This document shows positions 24,762 through 34,359 of a stretch of 64,000 nt of DNA, piece by piece; position 1 is the first letter of the stretch, and each line of letters begins with the position of its first letter. Location: positions 248,001 to 312,000 of the forward strand of contig JADBKR010000002.1 in the NCBI GenBank assembly GCA_014896295.1, written 5' to 3'. The stretch comes from Limnochordaceae bacterium. Lineage in GTDB: Bacteria; Bacillota; Limnochordia; Limnochordales; Geochordaceae. Under the pieces are notes generated by a model, which worked only from the letters and a program-made list of their open reading frames with translations, searched no databases and was not told the DNA's origin. The translations under genes were made by a program, and so were the position numbers.

Positions 24762-26024
24762 CTACGGGTGCGGATCCCGGTCATCCGCGGGAGACCCTTC
24801 TCCTGCGGCCCGGCTCGCGCCGAAGAGGGGAGCTGCCAGCAGAGCGGCGGCGGCCGCCAGCCAGAAGATCCCCGCCAGGCCCCACCGGTCACCCAGCGCC
24901 CCGGCTGCCGCCGGCGCCACCAGCCGCCCCAGGGCCTGCGCCGAGCTCAGCACGCCGAGGGCGGTGCCCCGCAGGCCCAGGCCGACCCGCTGGCTCAAGA
25001 AGGCCACGCCGAGGATCTCGGTGCTGGAAAAGCTCCACGCGTTGAGCACCTGGAGAGGCAGCACGTGCAGTGCCTGGGTGGCAAAGGGCACGGCTCCCCA
25101 GCGCACCACGCCGACCGCCGCTCCCAGGGCCAGCAGCCGGTGGACTCCCCACCGGTCGGCCGCCCTCCCGAGCCACAACATGAACGGCACCTCGAACATG
25201 GCCGGCACGGCGGTCAGCACGCCGAACGCAGCGTCATTCAGTCCAAGGCCCACCTTGAGATAGATGGGAATGTAGATGGCACCCGCCGCCATGCTGAAGG
25301 TCATGAGCACCGTACCCGCGTAGAACAGGCGCAGCTCGGCCGACCGCAACAGCATCCTCCCCGAGCCGCCGAGCGCCCGGACGCTCGCGGGACGGGCACT
25401 CTTCCCAGACCCCTCATGCGGCTCCACCGGCGGCTCCGGCAGCCAAGCGCCGATCCCCAGGGTCACCGCGCCGTACACCCCGGCCGCGAGCGCGTAGGCG
25501 CCGCGGATCCCGAGCGGCCCGAGCACCCACGCGAGCGACAAAGAGGTGACGACCCACCCCACGGAGCCGCTGATCCGGTAAGCCGCGAAGGTCCTGCCCC
25601 CCTGGCCCGGCCGGCCGATGCTGCTCACCGAAGTGAAGAGCATCGTAATGTAGGCCGTCTGCAGCACCGTCATCGCGACCACCAGCGCGGCGAGTACGAC
25701 CGGATGGTGGAGCCAGACGAACAACACGTGGAGAGGGGCGCTCGCTCCCAGCGCCGCCAGGAGGAACGGGCGGCGCCTGGCGAACCGGTCCGAGAGGTGC
25801 CCCAGGTAGCTTTGCGCCATCAGGGATGCCAGGCCCGAGGCGGCCTGGATCAGCCCGATACCGCCCAGTCCGATGCCGGCCTCCAGCAAACGGAGGCCCT
25901 GCAAGGGCAGGGTCCAACCCCATCCGCCGTAGATGAGGAAACTGGCCACCCAGTACAGGACGAAGTCCCGTTGCCGGCCGGGTAAAGGCGCCGCCACGCG
26001 GTCGATCCAGGTCTGCAGCCGCAC
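24762..26024 (-). CDS. MFS transporter (sugar/drug type)
   Basis: This is a 12-helix major facilitator. After a short N-terminal segment it has helix 1 (FVLYWVASFLIYGGWGW), the loop 2-3 motif GHLSDRFARRRPFL, a central hydrophilic loop (PEPPVEPHEGSGKSARP), and helices 7-12 with LGRAADRWG. GTG 26024 is chosen as the closest start to helix 1; the frame is open to 26165 and a GTG near 26086 with GGCGGAGGG upstream is also possible. The substrate is not recognisable. Not clearly part of either flanking operon. Confidence 0.82.
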   Translation of the reverse strand: MRLQTWIDRVAAPLPGRQRDFVLYWVASFLIYGGWGWTLPLQGLRLLEAGIGLGGIGLIQAASGLASLMAQSYLGHLSDRFARRRPFLLAALGASAPLHVLFVWLHHPVVLAALVVAMTVLQTAYITMLFTSVSSIGRPGQGGRTFAAYRISGSVGWVVTSLSLAWVLGPLGIRGAYALAAGVYGAVTLGIGAWLPEPPVEPHEGSGKSARPASVRALGGSGRMLLRSAELRLFYAGTVLMTFSMAAGAIYIPIYLKVGLGLNDAAFGVLTAVPAMFEVPFMLWLGRAADRWGVHRLLALGAAVGVVRWGAVPFATQALHVLPLQVLNAWSFSSTEILGVAFLSQRVGLGLRGTALGVLSSAQALGRLVAPAAAGALGDRWGLAGIFWLAAAAALLAAPLFGASRAAGEGSPADDRDPHP

Positions 26025-26261
26025 GGGCCGCGCCGTCCCCTGGCCTACCCATGCCCCACCGGGCTGCGGGTATCCCTCCACACCCTCCGCCCCCCGCCGC
26101 GCCTGACGGTTTCCGTGGGGCCTCTTCCGTAGCGGCAGCGCCGCCTCCTGCACGAATCCCCACACTCGAGGCCCGCGAGGGAGAAGGGCGGGTCTCTTTC
26201 ACCTCACACGCAGTGGAGCATCGCTATGCGCCGGATGATCCGGCGGGCCGTTCAATCGCCT

Positions 26262-27032
26262 TCATCGCGCCGTCCATCCCAGATCCAGCGTGTAAGCCGC
26301 TCCGGTGATCCCGCCGGCCTGTTCGGAGGCCAGAAAAGATGCGAGGCTTGCCACCTCGTCTGGTTCGATCAGGCGCTTGATGGGAGCAGGCTCGAGCATC
26401 ACCCTTTCGACGACTTCTTGCTCGGGGATGCCGAGCGAGCGCGCCTGGGCCGCTATCTGCCCCTCCACGAGCGGCGTTCGCACGTAGGCCGGGCAAATGG
26501 CGTTGACGGTGACCCCGTATGGTGCCGCCTCTACCGCTGCCGCCCGGGTCAACCCGAGCAGGCCGTGCTTGGCGCTGATGTATCCCGCCTTGAACGGGCT
26601 CGCCACCAGGGCATGAATCGAGGCGATGTTGACGATCCGGCCCCACCGGCGCCCTTTCATGCCGGGGAGCAGGTACTTGATCAATTGGAACGGCGCCGTG
26701 AGCATAACCTGGAGCATGCGCTGCCAGGTCTCCTCGGGGAACTCTTCGACCGGCGCCACGTGCTGGAAGCCCGCGTTGTTGACGAGGATGTCCACCCTTC
26801 CTGCCTGCTCGATGGCCCGGCGCGCCAGTTCTCGCACCGCCTCCGGACGTGCAAGATCTGCCTGTAGGAAGCGGCCCCCTATTTGCGCGGCTACTTCCTC
26901 ACCGCTTTCTGCGACGTCATGGACCAGCACCTGCACCCCGTCGCGGGCCAATGCCCTGGCAATCGCCTGTCCGATGCCGCTGGCCGCTCCTGTGACGAGG
27001 GCGGTTCTTCCTTCAAGAGCCCCCATGTTCAA
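26262..27032 (-). CDS. bdhA: SDR oxidoreductase, 3-hydroxybutyrate dehydrogenase-like
   Basis: This NAD-dependent short-chain dehydrogenase has a cofactor site [12 protein letters not shown] near residues 15-26, NNAG, catalytic Ser in [13 protein letters not shown] and Tyr-x3-Lys in YISAK. The C-terminal block [10 protein letters not shown] ... [17 protein letters not shown] is characteristic of D-3-hydroxybutyrate dehydrogenases. 256 aa. It starts 15 nt after livF, so it is the last gene of the mmsA-adh-livKHMGF operon and probably oxidises an imported or catabolic hydroxy acid. Confidence 0.85.
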   Translation of the reverse strand: MNMGALEGRTALVTGAASGIGQAIARALARDGVQVLVHDVAESGEEVAAQIGGRFLQADLARPEAVRELARRAIEQAGRVDILVNNAGFQHVAPVEEFPEETWQRMLQVMLTAPFQLIKYLLPGMKGRRWGRIVNIASIHALVASPFKAGYISAKHGLLGLTRAAAVEAAPYGVTVNAICPAYVRTPLVEGQIAAQARSLGIPEQEVVERVMLEPAPIKRLIEPDEVASLASFLASEQAGGITGAAYTLDLGWTAR

Positions 27033-27047
27033 CCCCTTTGCTCCCCG

Positions 27048-27800
27048 CTATTCGCCCTGCTCCCGGCGCCCGACCCCGGTGAGGGCTTCCGTGCGTGACG
27101 CGTCCCGTCGAAGCTCCTCTGCGTTCCCCTCGTGGACCACCCGGCCGTCGTCCAGCACGTAGACGCGATCGGCCAGTTGCAAACCCCAGCGGGCGTTTTG
27201 TTCCGAGAAGAGGATGGAGACCCCGCTCCGCCGCAAGCTGTCCAGCGTCTCCATCACCAGACGCAGCACGAGCGGCGCCAGCCCCTGCGACGGCTCGTCG
27301 AGCACGATGAGCCGCGGATGGAGCGCCAGCGCTCGCCCGATCGCCAGCATCTCCTGCTCCCCGCCCGAGAGCTGGCGGCCCTTGTATTTGCGGCGTTCCT
27401 CGAGCCGGGGAAAGAGCCGGTAGATCCGCTCGACGCTCCAGGCCCTGCGGGCCTTTCCGGCGGCAACCATGAGGTTTTCCTCTACCGTCAGGTGGGGAAA
27501 GATGCGCCGGCCTTCCGGCACGTACCCGACGCCCAACGAAGCGATCGCATGCGGCGCCAGGCGGGTCACGTCACGCCCGAACAGGGTAATCCGGCCCATC
27601 CGCGGCGGGGTCAGGCCCAGGATGCTGCGGATGGTCGTCGTCTTGCCGGCGCCGTTTCGGCCCAGCAGGAGGACCACCTCTCCTTCCCGCACCTGCAGGC
27701 TCACGCCGTGTAGGATGTGGCTCTTGCCGTAGTATGTATGGATCTCCTCGACCTCGAGGACCGCGCTCGCTCCGCCTGCACTGTCCAGGGCCACCGTCAT
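27048..27800 (-). CDS. livF: Branched-chain amino acid-type ABC ATPase LivF
   Basis: This is one of two ATPases of a Liv-type importer. Walker A LGRNGAGKTTT, signature LSGGEQ, Walker B LIVLDEPSQGLAP and the LivF-specific VPEGRRIFPHLTV are present. ATG 27800 overlaps the livG stop (ATGA) and gives 250 aa. Confidence 0.94.
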   Translation of the reverse strand: MTVALDSAGGASAVLEVEEIHTYYGKSHILHGVSLQVREGEVVLLLGRNGAGKTTTIRSILGLTPPRMGRITLFGRDVTRLAPHAIASLGVGYVPEGRRIFPHLTVEENLMVAAGKARRAWSVERIYRLFPRLEERRKYKGRQLSGGEQEMLAIGRALALHPRLIVLDEPSQGLAPLVLRLVMETLDSLRRSGVSILFSEQNARWGLQLADRVYVLDDGRVVHEGNAEELRRDASRTEALTGVGRREQGE

Positions 27801-28558
27801 GCCCCCATCGCCTCCGACCCGAGGTAGGCCGCCTGCACGGCCGGGTGCGCGGCGATCTCCTGCGGCCCGCCCTCGGCCAACACCTCTCCCAGGTGAAGCA
27901 CGGTGATGCGGTGGGCCACCTCGAAGACCACCCGCATGTCGTGCTCGGTGAACAAGACGGCGACCCCTTCCTTCTCCCATAGCTCTCGGATCAACCGCAC
28001 GGTGGCCGCCGTCTCTTCATCGCTCATCCCTGCGGTCGGCTCGTCGAGCAACAAGAGGCGTGCCCCCAGCGACAGAGCCAGCCCTATCTCGACGACCCGC
28101 TGGTCCCCGTGGGCGAGTTCTCCCACCGGTCTCTCGGCCTTCTTGTCCAGGCGCAACCGGGCCAGAAGCTGCTCGACCCGTTCGTCGACCTGCTCCCGGC
28201 GGCCCCGGCCGATCCACGGGTAGCGGCTCAACCCTTCGGCCGCCTCCACGCCGAGCCGCAGGTTGTCCCGTACGCTCAGGCCCGCGAACACGTTGGGCAC
28301 TTGAAAGGTCCGGGAAAGCCCCAGTCGGACCCTGGCGTGCCCCGGCAGGGCCGTCACGTCTTGCCCTGCGAACCGCACCGTCCCCTTGTCGGGCCGTAGC
28401 GCCCCCGAGATCAGGTGGAAGAGCGTCGTCTTGCCCGCGCCGTTGGGGCCGATGACGGCGCGGATCTCCCGGGGCGCCACGGCGAACGACACGTCGTGCA
28501 CGGCCTGCAGTCGCCCGAAGGCTTTAGAAAGGCCTTCAACCGCCAGCAGCGCGTCCAT
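27797..28558 (-). CDS. livG: Branched-chain amino acid-type ABC ATPase LivG
   Basis: Second ATPase of the importer. Walker A IGPNGAGKTTLFH, the LivG-specific LSRTFQVPNVFAGLSV, a signature-like region ELAHGDQRVVEIG (LAHGDQ in place of LSGGQ, common in LivG), Walker B LLLLDEPTAGMS and FTEHDM are present. ATG 28558 gives 253 aa and overlaps livM by 23 nt. Confidence 0.94.
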   Translation of the reverse strand: MDALLAVEGLSKAFGRLQAVHDVSFAVAPREIRAVIGPNGAGKTTLFHLISGALRPDKGTVRFAGQDVTALPGHARVRLGLSRTFQVPNVFAGLSVRDNLRLGVEAAEGLSRYPWIGRGRREQVDERVEQLLARLRLDKKAERPVGELAHGDQRVVEIGLALSLGARLLLLDEPTAGMSDEETAATVRLIRELWEKEGVAVLFTEHDMRVVFEVAHRITVLHLGEVLAEGGPQEIAAHPAVQAAYLGSEAMGA

Positions 28559-29558
28559 GCGTCCGGCGCCTCCCCTCGAACAACCCCGCCAGCCCCCGGG
28601 GAAAGAACAGCACTGCAAGGATGAACAACAGCCCCAGGACGAACATCCAGCTTTCCGTGTAGCTGCTGAGCAGCTCTTCCAGGATGCGGAACAAAGCCGC
28701 GCCCAAGAGCGGCCCGTAGAAGCTCTGCCTGCCGCCCAGGAAAGCCATCATGACCAGCTCGCCCGACGTCGTCCAATGGAGCATGGACGGCTGGGCGAAG
28801 TTGATGAGCAAGGCGAGCAGCGCGCCGGCAACGCCCGTGAACGAAGCCGAAACGACCAGGGCCAGCCACAGGTGACGCTCCACCGGGAGCCCCAAGAAGC
28901 GCGCCCGCACCGGGTTTTCCCGCAACGCCACCCAGGAGTGGCCCAGCGGCGACTCGACGATCAGGCGCATGAGGGCCACGGACGCCACGAAAACGGCCAG
29001 GACGACGAAGTAGTACGTCGTCTCGTTCTTCGGCACGTCGAGCGTGACCGGGCCGAGGTGGATCGGCTGACGTGCAAAGCCCCTCAGGCCGTCGTCGCCG
29101 CCCGTCACCTCGTTCCACTGGAAGGCGATGAAATAGAGGAGCTGGCTGAAGACGATCGTGAACGTGCTGAAGTAGATACCCCGCAGCCGGGTCACCAACA
29201 GCCCGAGGACCATGGCCACCAGGGTGGCTCCCGCCCACCCGGCCACCACCGCCAGCAGGGTACTGGGTGCCAGCCACTTGATCGTGAGACCCGCCACGTA
29301 GGCCCCTGTGCCGAGGAAGGCCGCATGCCCGAAGGACACGTGCCCGGCGTATCCCAGCAGCAGGTTGAGTCCCATCGCCGCCAGACCCCACACCAGGATG
29401 TAGGTACCCAGCGCCGTGTAGCTGCCCGCCGCTCGCAGCACCCATGGAAGTACCACCAGGAGCCCGAGCAACGCCAGGTCGGTCGCGCCCCAGACCGCCC
29501 GCGGGCGTGGCGCCGCCCGGGCTGTCGTCCCGACTGCAGCGCCGTCCGCCACGTTCAT
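28536..29558 (-). CDS. livM: Branched-chain amino acid-type ABC permease LivM
   Basis: This 340-aa membrane permease has about ten hydrophobic helices. The signature GYAGHVSFGHAAFLGTGAYVAGL is typical of LivM. ATG 29558 overlaps the livH stop. It forms the channel with LivH. Confidence 0.93.
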   Translation of the reverse strand: MNVADGAAVGTTARAAPRPRAVWGATDLALLGLLVVLPWVLRAAGSYTALGTYILVWGLAAMGLNLLLGYAGHVSFGHAAFLGTGAYVAGLTIKWLAPSTLLAVVAGWAGATLVAMVLGLLVTRLRGIYFSTFTIVFSQLLYFIAFQWNEVTGGDDGLRGFARQPIHLGPVTLDVPKNETTYYFVVLAVFVASVALMRLIVESPLGHSWVALRENPVRARFLGLPVERHLWLALVVSASFTGVAGALLALLINFAQPSMLHWTTSGELVMMAFLGGRQSFYGPLLGAALFRILEELLSSYTESWMFVLGLLFILAVLFFPRGLAGLFEGRRRTHGRAAGG

Positions 29559-30427
29559 TCGAAGAACCCCTCCTGCCCGAACAGGCCCCGAGGCCGCAGC
29601 AGGAGCGTCAGCGCCAGCAGCACGTAGATGGATAGCTCGCTGGCGGTCGCGGCGAACTGCCCTGCGAGCCCCGAGGCCATGCCCACCAGGAGTCCCCCGA
29701 GGAAGCTCCCGCCCAGGCTCCCCACGCCCCCTATGATGAGGGCCACGAAGCTCGGCATTAGAAGCCCTGAGCCCATAGTGGGGCTCAAGCCCAGCTGACC
29801 GGCGGCGAGGACCCCTGCGAGCCCGGCCATGAAGACTCCGATGGCGAAGCTCAACGTGTAAAGCCGCCAGACGTTGGTGCCGAGCGCGCTCAAGGTCTCA
29901 CTGTCTTGCACCGCGGCCCGGATCGTCAGGCCGATGCGGGTGCGCCCGAGGAAAAGAAAGAGCGCGGCGGCCACGAGGATCGCCGTGCCGATAAGAAACG
30001 CCCGGAACCCCGTGACGAAGAAGAACGAGGTGCCGGGGAAGAGGGGGCGCCGCAGCCCCTCCGGGATCTGGAACGGCACCCCCACGGGTCCCCAGATCAT
30101 GCGTACGAGCTCCTCGACGACCATCGCCAGCCCGAAAGTCAAGAGCAGGCTCTCCAGCGGATCCCGGCGGTACAGCGGGCGGACGATGAGGCGTTCCACG
30201 ACTGTCCCCACCAGCGCCACGCCCAGCGGAGCGAGCAGGAGCGCCGGCCAGAAGCCGGTCGCTTGCTGGAGGGTGAAGCCGAGGTAGCCCCCCAGGACCA
30301 GGAAGCCGCCGTGCGCCAGGTTGATCACCCGGGTGAGGCTGAGGATGAGCGAGAGCCCCAGAGCCATGAGGCCGTAGAAGACCCCGCTGACGGCCCCGTT
30401 GAGCAACTGCAGCAGGAAGAGCTCCAT
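29555..30427 (-). CDS. livH: Branched-chain amino acid-type ABC permease LivH
   Basis: This 290-aa integral membrane permease shows the typical start FLLQLLNGAVSGVFYGLMALGLSLILS and RVINLAHGGFLVLGGYLG. ATG 30427 is preferred over the GTG four codons upstream because GAGGTGG is 8 nt before it. It partners with LivM. Confidence 0.93.
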   Translation of the reverse strand: MELFLLQLLNGAVSGVFYGLMALGLSLILSLTRVINLAHGGFLVLGGYLGFTLQQATGFWPALLLAPLGVALVGTVVERLIVRPLYRRDPLESLLLTFGLAMVVEELVRMIWGPVGVPFQIPEGLRRPLFPGTSFFFVTGFRAFLIGTAILVAAALFLFLGRTRIGLTIRAAVQDSETLSALGTNVWRLYTLSFAIGVFMAGLAGVLAAGQLGLSPTMGSGLLMPSFVALIIGGVGSLGGSFLGGLLVGMASGLAGQFAATASELSIYVLLALTLLLRPRGLFGQEGFFE

Positions 30428-30440
30428 GGTTCGGGCCACC

Positions 30441-31691
30441 TCACGCCGGGAAGACGATCCGGCAGCCGGTCTGGTCGATCGGCGGAGCCGCCTCTTCGCC
30501 GGGCACGACCTGTACCAATTCGAAGATGTCGTCTCGCTCCTTGCCCTGGCGCACGTGCCCGACGAAGACCCCGCTCGTCAGCTGGTGGTCTCCCGGCCGG
30601 TAGTAGACCTTGTGGGGCTGGAGCGCCACCTTACGCGGCAGCACCAGGCCCTCCAAAGCCCGTGCCACTTTGCGAGCATCCAGGTCGCCGGCCGCCTGGA
30701 TGGCCAGCGCCAGCCCGTGCACCGAGGCATAGCCGAACCAGCTGCGGGCCGTCGGTACCCGGTCGAAACGCTTACGGTACTCCTCGACGAAAGCCTTGAC
30801 CTCCGGGACGTCCGGCTGGATCCAGTACCATTCGAAGGTCCACCAGCCGATGCGCGCCTCCGGGGGTAGCGCCATGATGTTTTCCCATTCCTGCAACCCG
30901 CCGGCCACGGCCATCTGGGTGTGCAGGCCGAACTGGGCGATCTGCTTGAGGATGGCCACGGCGTCGTCTCCTGCCTGGAAGGTCACCAGCACGTCGGGCT
31001 TGGCCCGAGCGGCCTTGAGGAGCTGCGCGGAGTAGTCGCTCGTGCCGAGCGGCACGCGGTCGGCGCCGAGGATGCGGCCCCCCAGCGCCCGGTTGACCCG
31101 GCTGAACGACTCCTGCAGCGACCAGCCGTACGCGTAGTCCGGCGTGATGATGTACCAGGCCTTCCCAAATCGGTCGGCCAGCACCTTGCCGATGGCATTC
31201 GCCTCCATCGTGGCACTGGTGGGCACTCGGAAGACGTTCCACTTGCAATCTTTGCCCGTGATCTCGTCGGCGTGGCCGCCGGTCACGATGTGCACGATGC
31301 CGAACTCGTGAGAGGCCTGCGCCAGGGCCAGAGAAACCCCGGAAGAAACCTCGCCCATGGTAAACTGGACTTGATCCCGCTCCACGAGCTTGCGAAACTT
31401 CTGCACCCCGACGTCGGTACGGGCCGCGGAGTCTTCCGCGAGGAGCTCGAGCGGCCTGCCCAGGACGCCCCCGGCCGCGTTGATCTCCTCCACGGCTAAC
31501 CGGGCGCCGTCGCTCTCGCTGCGCCCGATGGCCGCGTAAACCCCCGAAAAGGGGTCGACCAGGCCGATGCGAATGGCATCGGCTGGCTTGCCCCTGGCCA
31601 GCCGCCCGCCCAGCAACACCGCCGCGGCCCCTGCGCCTGCCCGCAGCATCGCCCGGCGCGTCCAGCGTTCGTTCACTGCCCGTTCGCGCAT
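30441..31691 (-). CDS. livK: Liv-type substrate-binding protein, Tat-like signal
   Basis: This extracytoplasmic type 1 periplasmic-binding protein of 416 aa belongs to the ABC importer. The N-terminus has a twin-arginine-like TRRAML and a hydrophobic stretch to about residue 35. The mature domain starts AIRIGLVDPFSGVYAAIG, with the canonical AVEEINAAGGVLGRPLEL and IITPDYAYGWS segments. Related proteins bind branched-chain amino acids, amides or short-chain acids; the neighbours (mmsA, alcohol dehydrogenase, hydroxybutyrate dehydrogenase) suggest a C4-C5 acid or amino acid. Confidence 0.9.
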   Translation of the reverse strand: MRERAVNERWTRRAMLRAGAGAAAVLLGGRLARGKPADAIRIGLVDPFSGVYAAIGRSESDGARLAVEEINAAGGVLGRPLELLAEDSAARTDVGVQKFRKLVERDQVQFTMGEVSSGVSLALAQASHEFGIVHIVTGGHADEITGKDCKWNVFRVPTSATMEANAIGKVLADRFGKAWYIITPDYAYGWSLQESFSRVNRALGGRILGADRVPLGTSDYSAQLLKAARAKPDVLVTFQAGDDAVAILKQIAQFGLHTQMAVAGGLQEWENIMALPPEARIGWWTFEWYWIQPDVPEVKAFVEEYRKRFDRVPTARSWFGYASVHGLALAIQAAGDLDARKVARALEGLVLPRKVALQPHKVYYRPGDHQLTSGVFVGHVRQGKERDDIFELVQVVPGEEAAPPIDQTGCRIVFPA

Positions 31692-31735
31692 GTCGTTCGT
31701 TCGCCCCCCGTGCTCGAAGTCGTAGCGTCTCAGGT

Positions 31736-32860
31736 TCACCCGGCACCGTCTTGCATAGACACGATGGCACGCCCTACGATCTCGCCCCGGTCCAGCAGGC
31801 GGTACGCTTCGTCCGCCTGCTCCAGGGAGAATCGCCGGGTCACCATCCGTTCGGGCCGAAACAGGCCGCGCTCCGTCATGTCCAGGATCCGGGGCATGTC
31901 GGTCCGCGTGCGGGCCCCGTACGAGCCCACGATACGGATACCGCGCCGCACGACCCGGGTGATCTCCACGGGAGCGGACTCCCTGCCCGGCGCAATGCCG
32001 ACCGCGACCATGCGCCCGCCGTCTTTCACCATCTCCAGCGCCTGGACGAAGGTCCGCGCCCGTCCCAGCGCCTCGAACGCCACGTCTACCCCCCTCCCTC
32101 CGGTGATGGCCCGGACCCGGGCCACCGGGTCCTCTCTGGAGGCGTCGACCGTCTCGGTAGCCCCGAGAGCAGTCGCCGCCTCGAGCTTGTCCGGCCGCAC
32201 GTCCACGGCGATGATCTCGGCGGCCCCGAAGGCCCGGGCGATTTGCACGACGTTGCTGCCCACCCCACCGACGGCCACGACGGCCACCGTGTCGCCAGGG
32301 GCGACGTCGCCGGCGTGACGGACCGCCCCGTAGGCCGTGAAGATGGCGCACCCGATGACCGCCGACTCTGTCAAGGGAAGCGCGTCCGGTAACGAGAAGA
32401 CATCGGTGGCAGGCACCACCGTGTACTCAGCCAGCCCTCCCATCGAGTACATGGCGAGAGGCTTCCCGTCGCTCCGGTAGAGCCGGGTGGTCCCGTCGTA
32501 GAGCACACCCTTCAGACGGTTGAGGCTGAAGAAGGCGTCGCAGAGATCATCCCGCCCGGCCGCGCAGTGGTGACAGGTACCGCAGGGCATGATGAAGCTG
32601 GAGACGACCCGCGTGCCGACCGCAGGCCCTGCCACGCCTGGCCCCAAAGCGACGACCGTGCCGGAGATCTCGTGGCCCAGAACGGCAGGAGTAGGGAAGG
32701 CGACCTCTCCTTTGATCACGTGCAGGTCCGTGTGGCAGACCCCGCACGCTGCGACCTTCACCAGCACCTCGCCCGCCTTTGGCTCGGGAATAGGGATGGT
32801 CTCCACCTGCAGCGCCCGGCCAGGAGCCTCGAGCACGGCCGCCCGCATCATGCCCCCCAT
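31736..32860 (-). CDS. Zinc-dependent alcohol dehydrogenase (MDR family)
   Basis: This 374-aa medium-chain dehydrogenase has the catalytic zinc motif CGVCHTDLH ... GHEISGTV, four structural-zinc cysteines in CGTCHHCAAGRDDLC, and the NAD-binding VGGVGSNVVQIARAFG. It overlaps mmsA by 13 nt, so the alcohol it oxidises is probably an intermediate ahead of the MmsA aldehyde step. The exact substrate is not evident. Confidence 0.9.
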   Translation of the reverse strand: MGGMMRAAVLEAPGRALQVETIPIPEPKAGEVLVKVAACGVCHTDLHVIKGEVAFPTPAVLGHEISGTVVALGPGVAGPAVGTRVVSSFIMPCGTCHHCAAGRDDLCDAFFSLNRLKGVLYDGTTRLYRSDGKPLAMYSMGGLAEYTVVPATDVFSLPDALPLTESAVIGCAIFTAYGAVRHAGDVAPGDTVAVVAVGGVGSNVVQIARAFGAAEIIAVDVRPDKLEAATALGATETVDASREDPVARVRAITGGRGVDVAFEALGRARTFVQALEMVKDGGRMVAVGIAPGRESAPVEITRVVRRGIRIVGSYGARTRTDMPRILDMTERGLFRPERMVTRRFSLEQADEAYRLLDRGEIVGRAIVSMQDGAG

Positions 32861-34281
32861 CGGGTCACCACCACCTTCTTGCGGGTGTAGAAGTCGATCC
32901 CGTCCGTGCCGTGGACGTGGAGATCACCATAAAAGCTGCCCTTCCAGCCCGAGAAGGGATAAAACGCGAACGGCTGGGCCACCCCGACGTTGACCCCGAC
33001 CATCCCCGCCTCGACCCGCTCCCGAAACTCGCGCGCCGCCCGCCCGGACGTGGTGAAGACGGTGGCCATGTTACCGAACCGCACCCGGCCCGCCTGGTCG
33101 ATGGCATCGTCCAGGGTGGACACGTGGGAGACAGAGAGCACCGGCCCGAAAATCTCCTCCCTGCCGGCGGCCATGTCCGGCGAAACGCCGTCCAGGATGG
33201 TGGGGCCCAGGAAAAAGCCGGGCCGCTCCACTTCGGCCCGCCCGTCGACGACCACGCGAGCTCCCTCCTGTTCGCTCCGCCGGATGTAGCCCAGCACCCG
33301 CTCCCGGTGGTCGGCCCGGATGAGGGGGCCCACCTGGACTCCGGGGCTGTCACCCGGGCCGACCCGCAGGCGCCGCGTCTGCTCTTCGAGGCGTTCGAGG
33401 AGGCGCTCCCGGACGTCCCCGACCGCCACGGCGACGCTCCCGGCCAGGCACCGTTCCCCTGCATTGCCGAAGGCGGAGTTGAGGATGGCTTCCACGGCCA
33501 GGTCGAGATCGGCGTCGGGCAGGACAATCATGTGGTTCTTGGCGCCGCCCGCGGCCTGCACCCGCTTGCCGTGGCGGGCAGCCTGTTCGTAGACGTACCG
33601 GGCGACCGGCTCCGAGCCCACGAAGGAGATGGCCCGCACCGCGGGATGCTCGAGTAGGGCGTCAACCGCCTCCCGGGCGCCGTGCACGACATTGAGGACG
33701 CCCGGAGGAAAACCCGCTTCCAGGAACAATTCTGCCAGACGAACCGCGCCGAGGGGCGTACGCTCAGAAGGCTTGAGCACGAACGTGTTTCCGGCGACGA
33801 CCGCCAGGGGAAACATCCAGAGAGGAATCATCACCGGGAAGTTGAACGGCGTGATGCCGGCCACCACGCCCACGGGGTACCGGTAGTAGTCCTGGTCGAC
33901 CCCCCTGGAGACCTCGCGCAGGGTGCGGCCCTGCAGGAGGGTCGGGGCTCCGCAGGCGAAGTCGACGACCTCGATCCCCCGGCGCACCTCGCCCCTCGCC
34001 TCATCGAGGGTCTTGCCGTGGTGGCGGGTCACGATCCGGGCCAGGTCCTCGAAGTGCTCCTCGAGAAGCTGCTTGAAGCGAAACATGAGGCGCACCCGCT
34101 CCATGACCGGGGTACGGCTCCAATGGCCGAAGGCCTCGTCGGCCGCCCGGCAGGCGGCACCGACCTCTTCCGGGCCCGACAGCGGGACCTCGTCTATCAC
34201 CTCCCCCGTGGCCGGGTTAAAGACGGGAAGGACCGGGCGGCGAGGACGGGACCACGTCCCGCCGATGAGTTGGGCTACCAC
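32848..34281 (-). CDS. mmsA: CoA-acylating methylmalonate-semialdehyde dehydrogenase
   Basis: MmsA converts (methyl)malonate semialdehyde with CoA and NAD to propionyl-CoA or acetyl-CoA plus CO2. Recognisable blocks are GITPFNFPVMIPLWMFPLA, FVGSEPVA, the catalytic cysteine in GERCLAG (about residue 285) and the MmsA-type ending GWKGSFYGDLHVHGTDGIDFYT. The 477-aa length fits. GTG 34281 has GGAGG 10 nt upstream. It heads the operon, and its product propionyl-CoA is the substrate of the methylcitrate genes 8-14 kb away. Confidence 0.92.
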   Translation of the reverse strand: MVAQLIGGTWSRPRRPVLPVFNPATGEVIDEVPLSGPEEVGAACRAADEAFGHWSRTPVMERVRLMFRFKQLLEEHFEDLARIVTRHHGKTLDEARGEVRRGIEVVDFACGAPTLLQGRTLREVSRGVDQDYYRYPVGVVAGITPFNFPVMIPLWMFPLAVVAGNTFVLKPSERTPLGAVRLAELFLEAGFPPGVLNVVHGAREAVDALLEHPAVRAISFVGSEPVARYVYEQAARHGKRVQAAGGAKNHMIVLPDADLDLAVEAILNSAFGNAGERCLAGSVAVAVGDVRERLLERLEEQTRRLRVGPGDSPGVQVGPLIRADHRERVLGYIRRSEQEGARVVVDGRAEVERPGFFLGPTILDGVSPDMAAGREEIFGPVLSVSHVSTLDDAIDQAGRVRFGNMATVFTTSGRAAREFRERVEAGMVGVNVGVAQPFAFYPFSGWKGSFYGDLHVHGTDGIDFYTRKKVVVTRWGA

Positions 34282-34341
34282 GGCGACGACGCCTCCGTTT
34301 CGGCGCAGCGTCGCGCCGGGGGAGGGGCGTCTGGAGAAGGC

Positions 34342-34359
34342 TTGTTATCGCTTTCACAA
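34342..34359. promoter_or_regulatory. lac-operator-like palindrome upstream of mmsA
   Basis: On the minus strand the site reads TTGTGAAAGCGATAACAA, closely resembling LacI/GalR-family operators (TTGTGA half-site against its partner TAACAA). It is about 60 bp upstream of the mmsA GTG. No LacI-family gene is in the window. Confidence 0.4.

Noticed and set aside
28132-28150. LivG signature appears non-canonical (LAHGDQ)
   Set aside because: This form is common in LivG-type ATPases and does not indicate inactivation.
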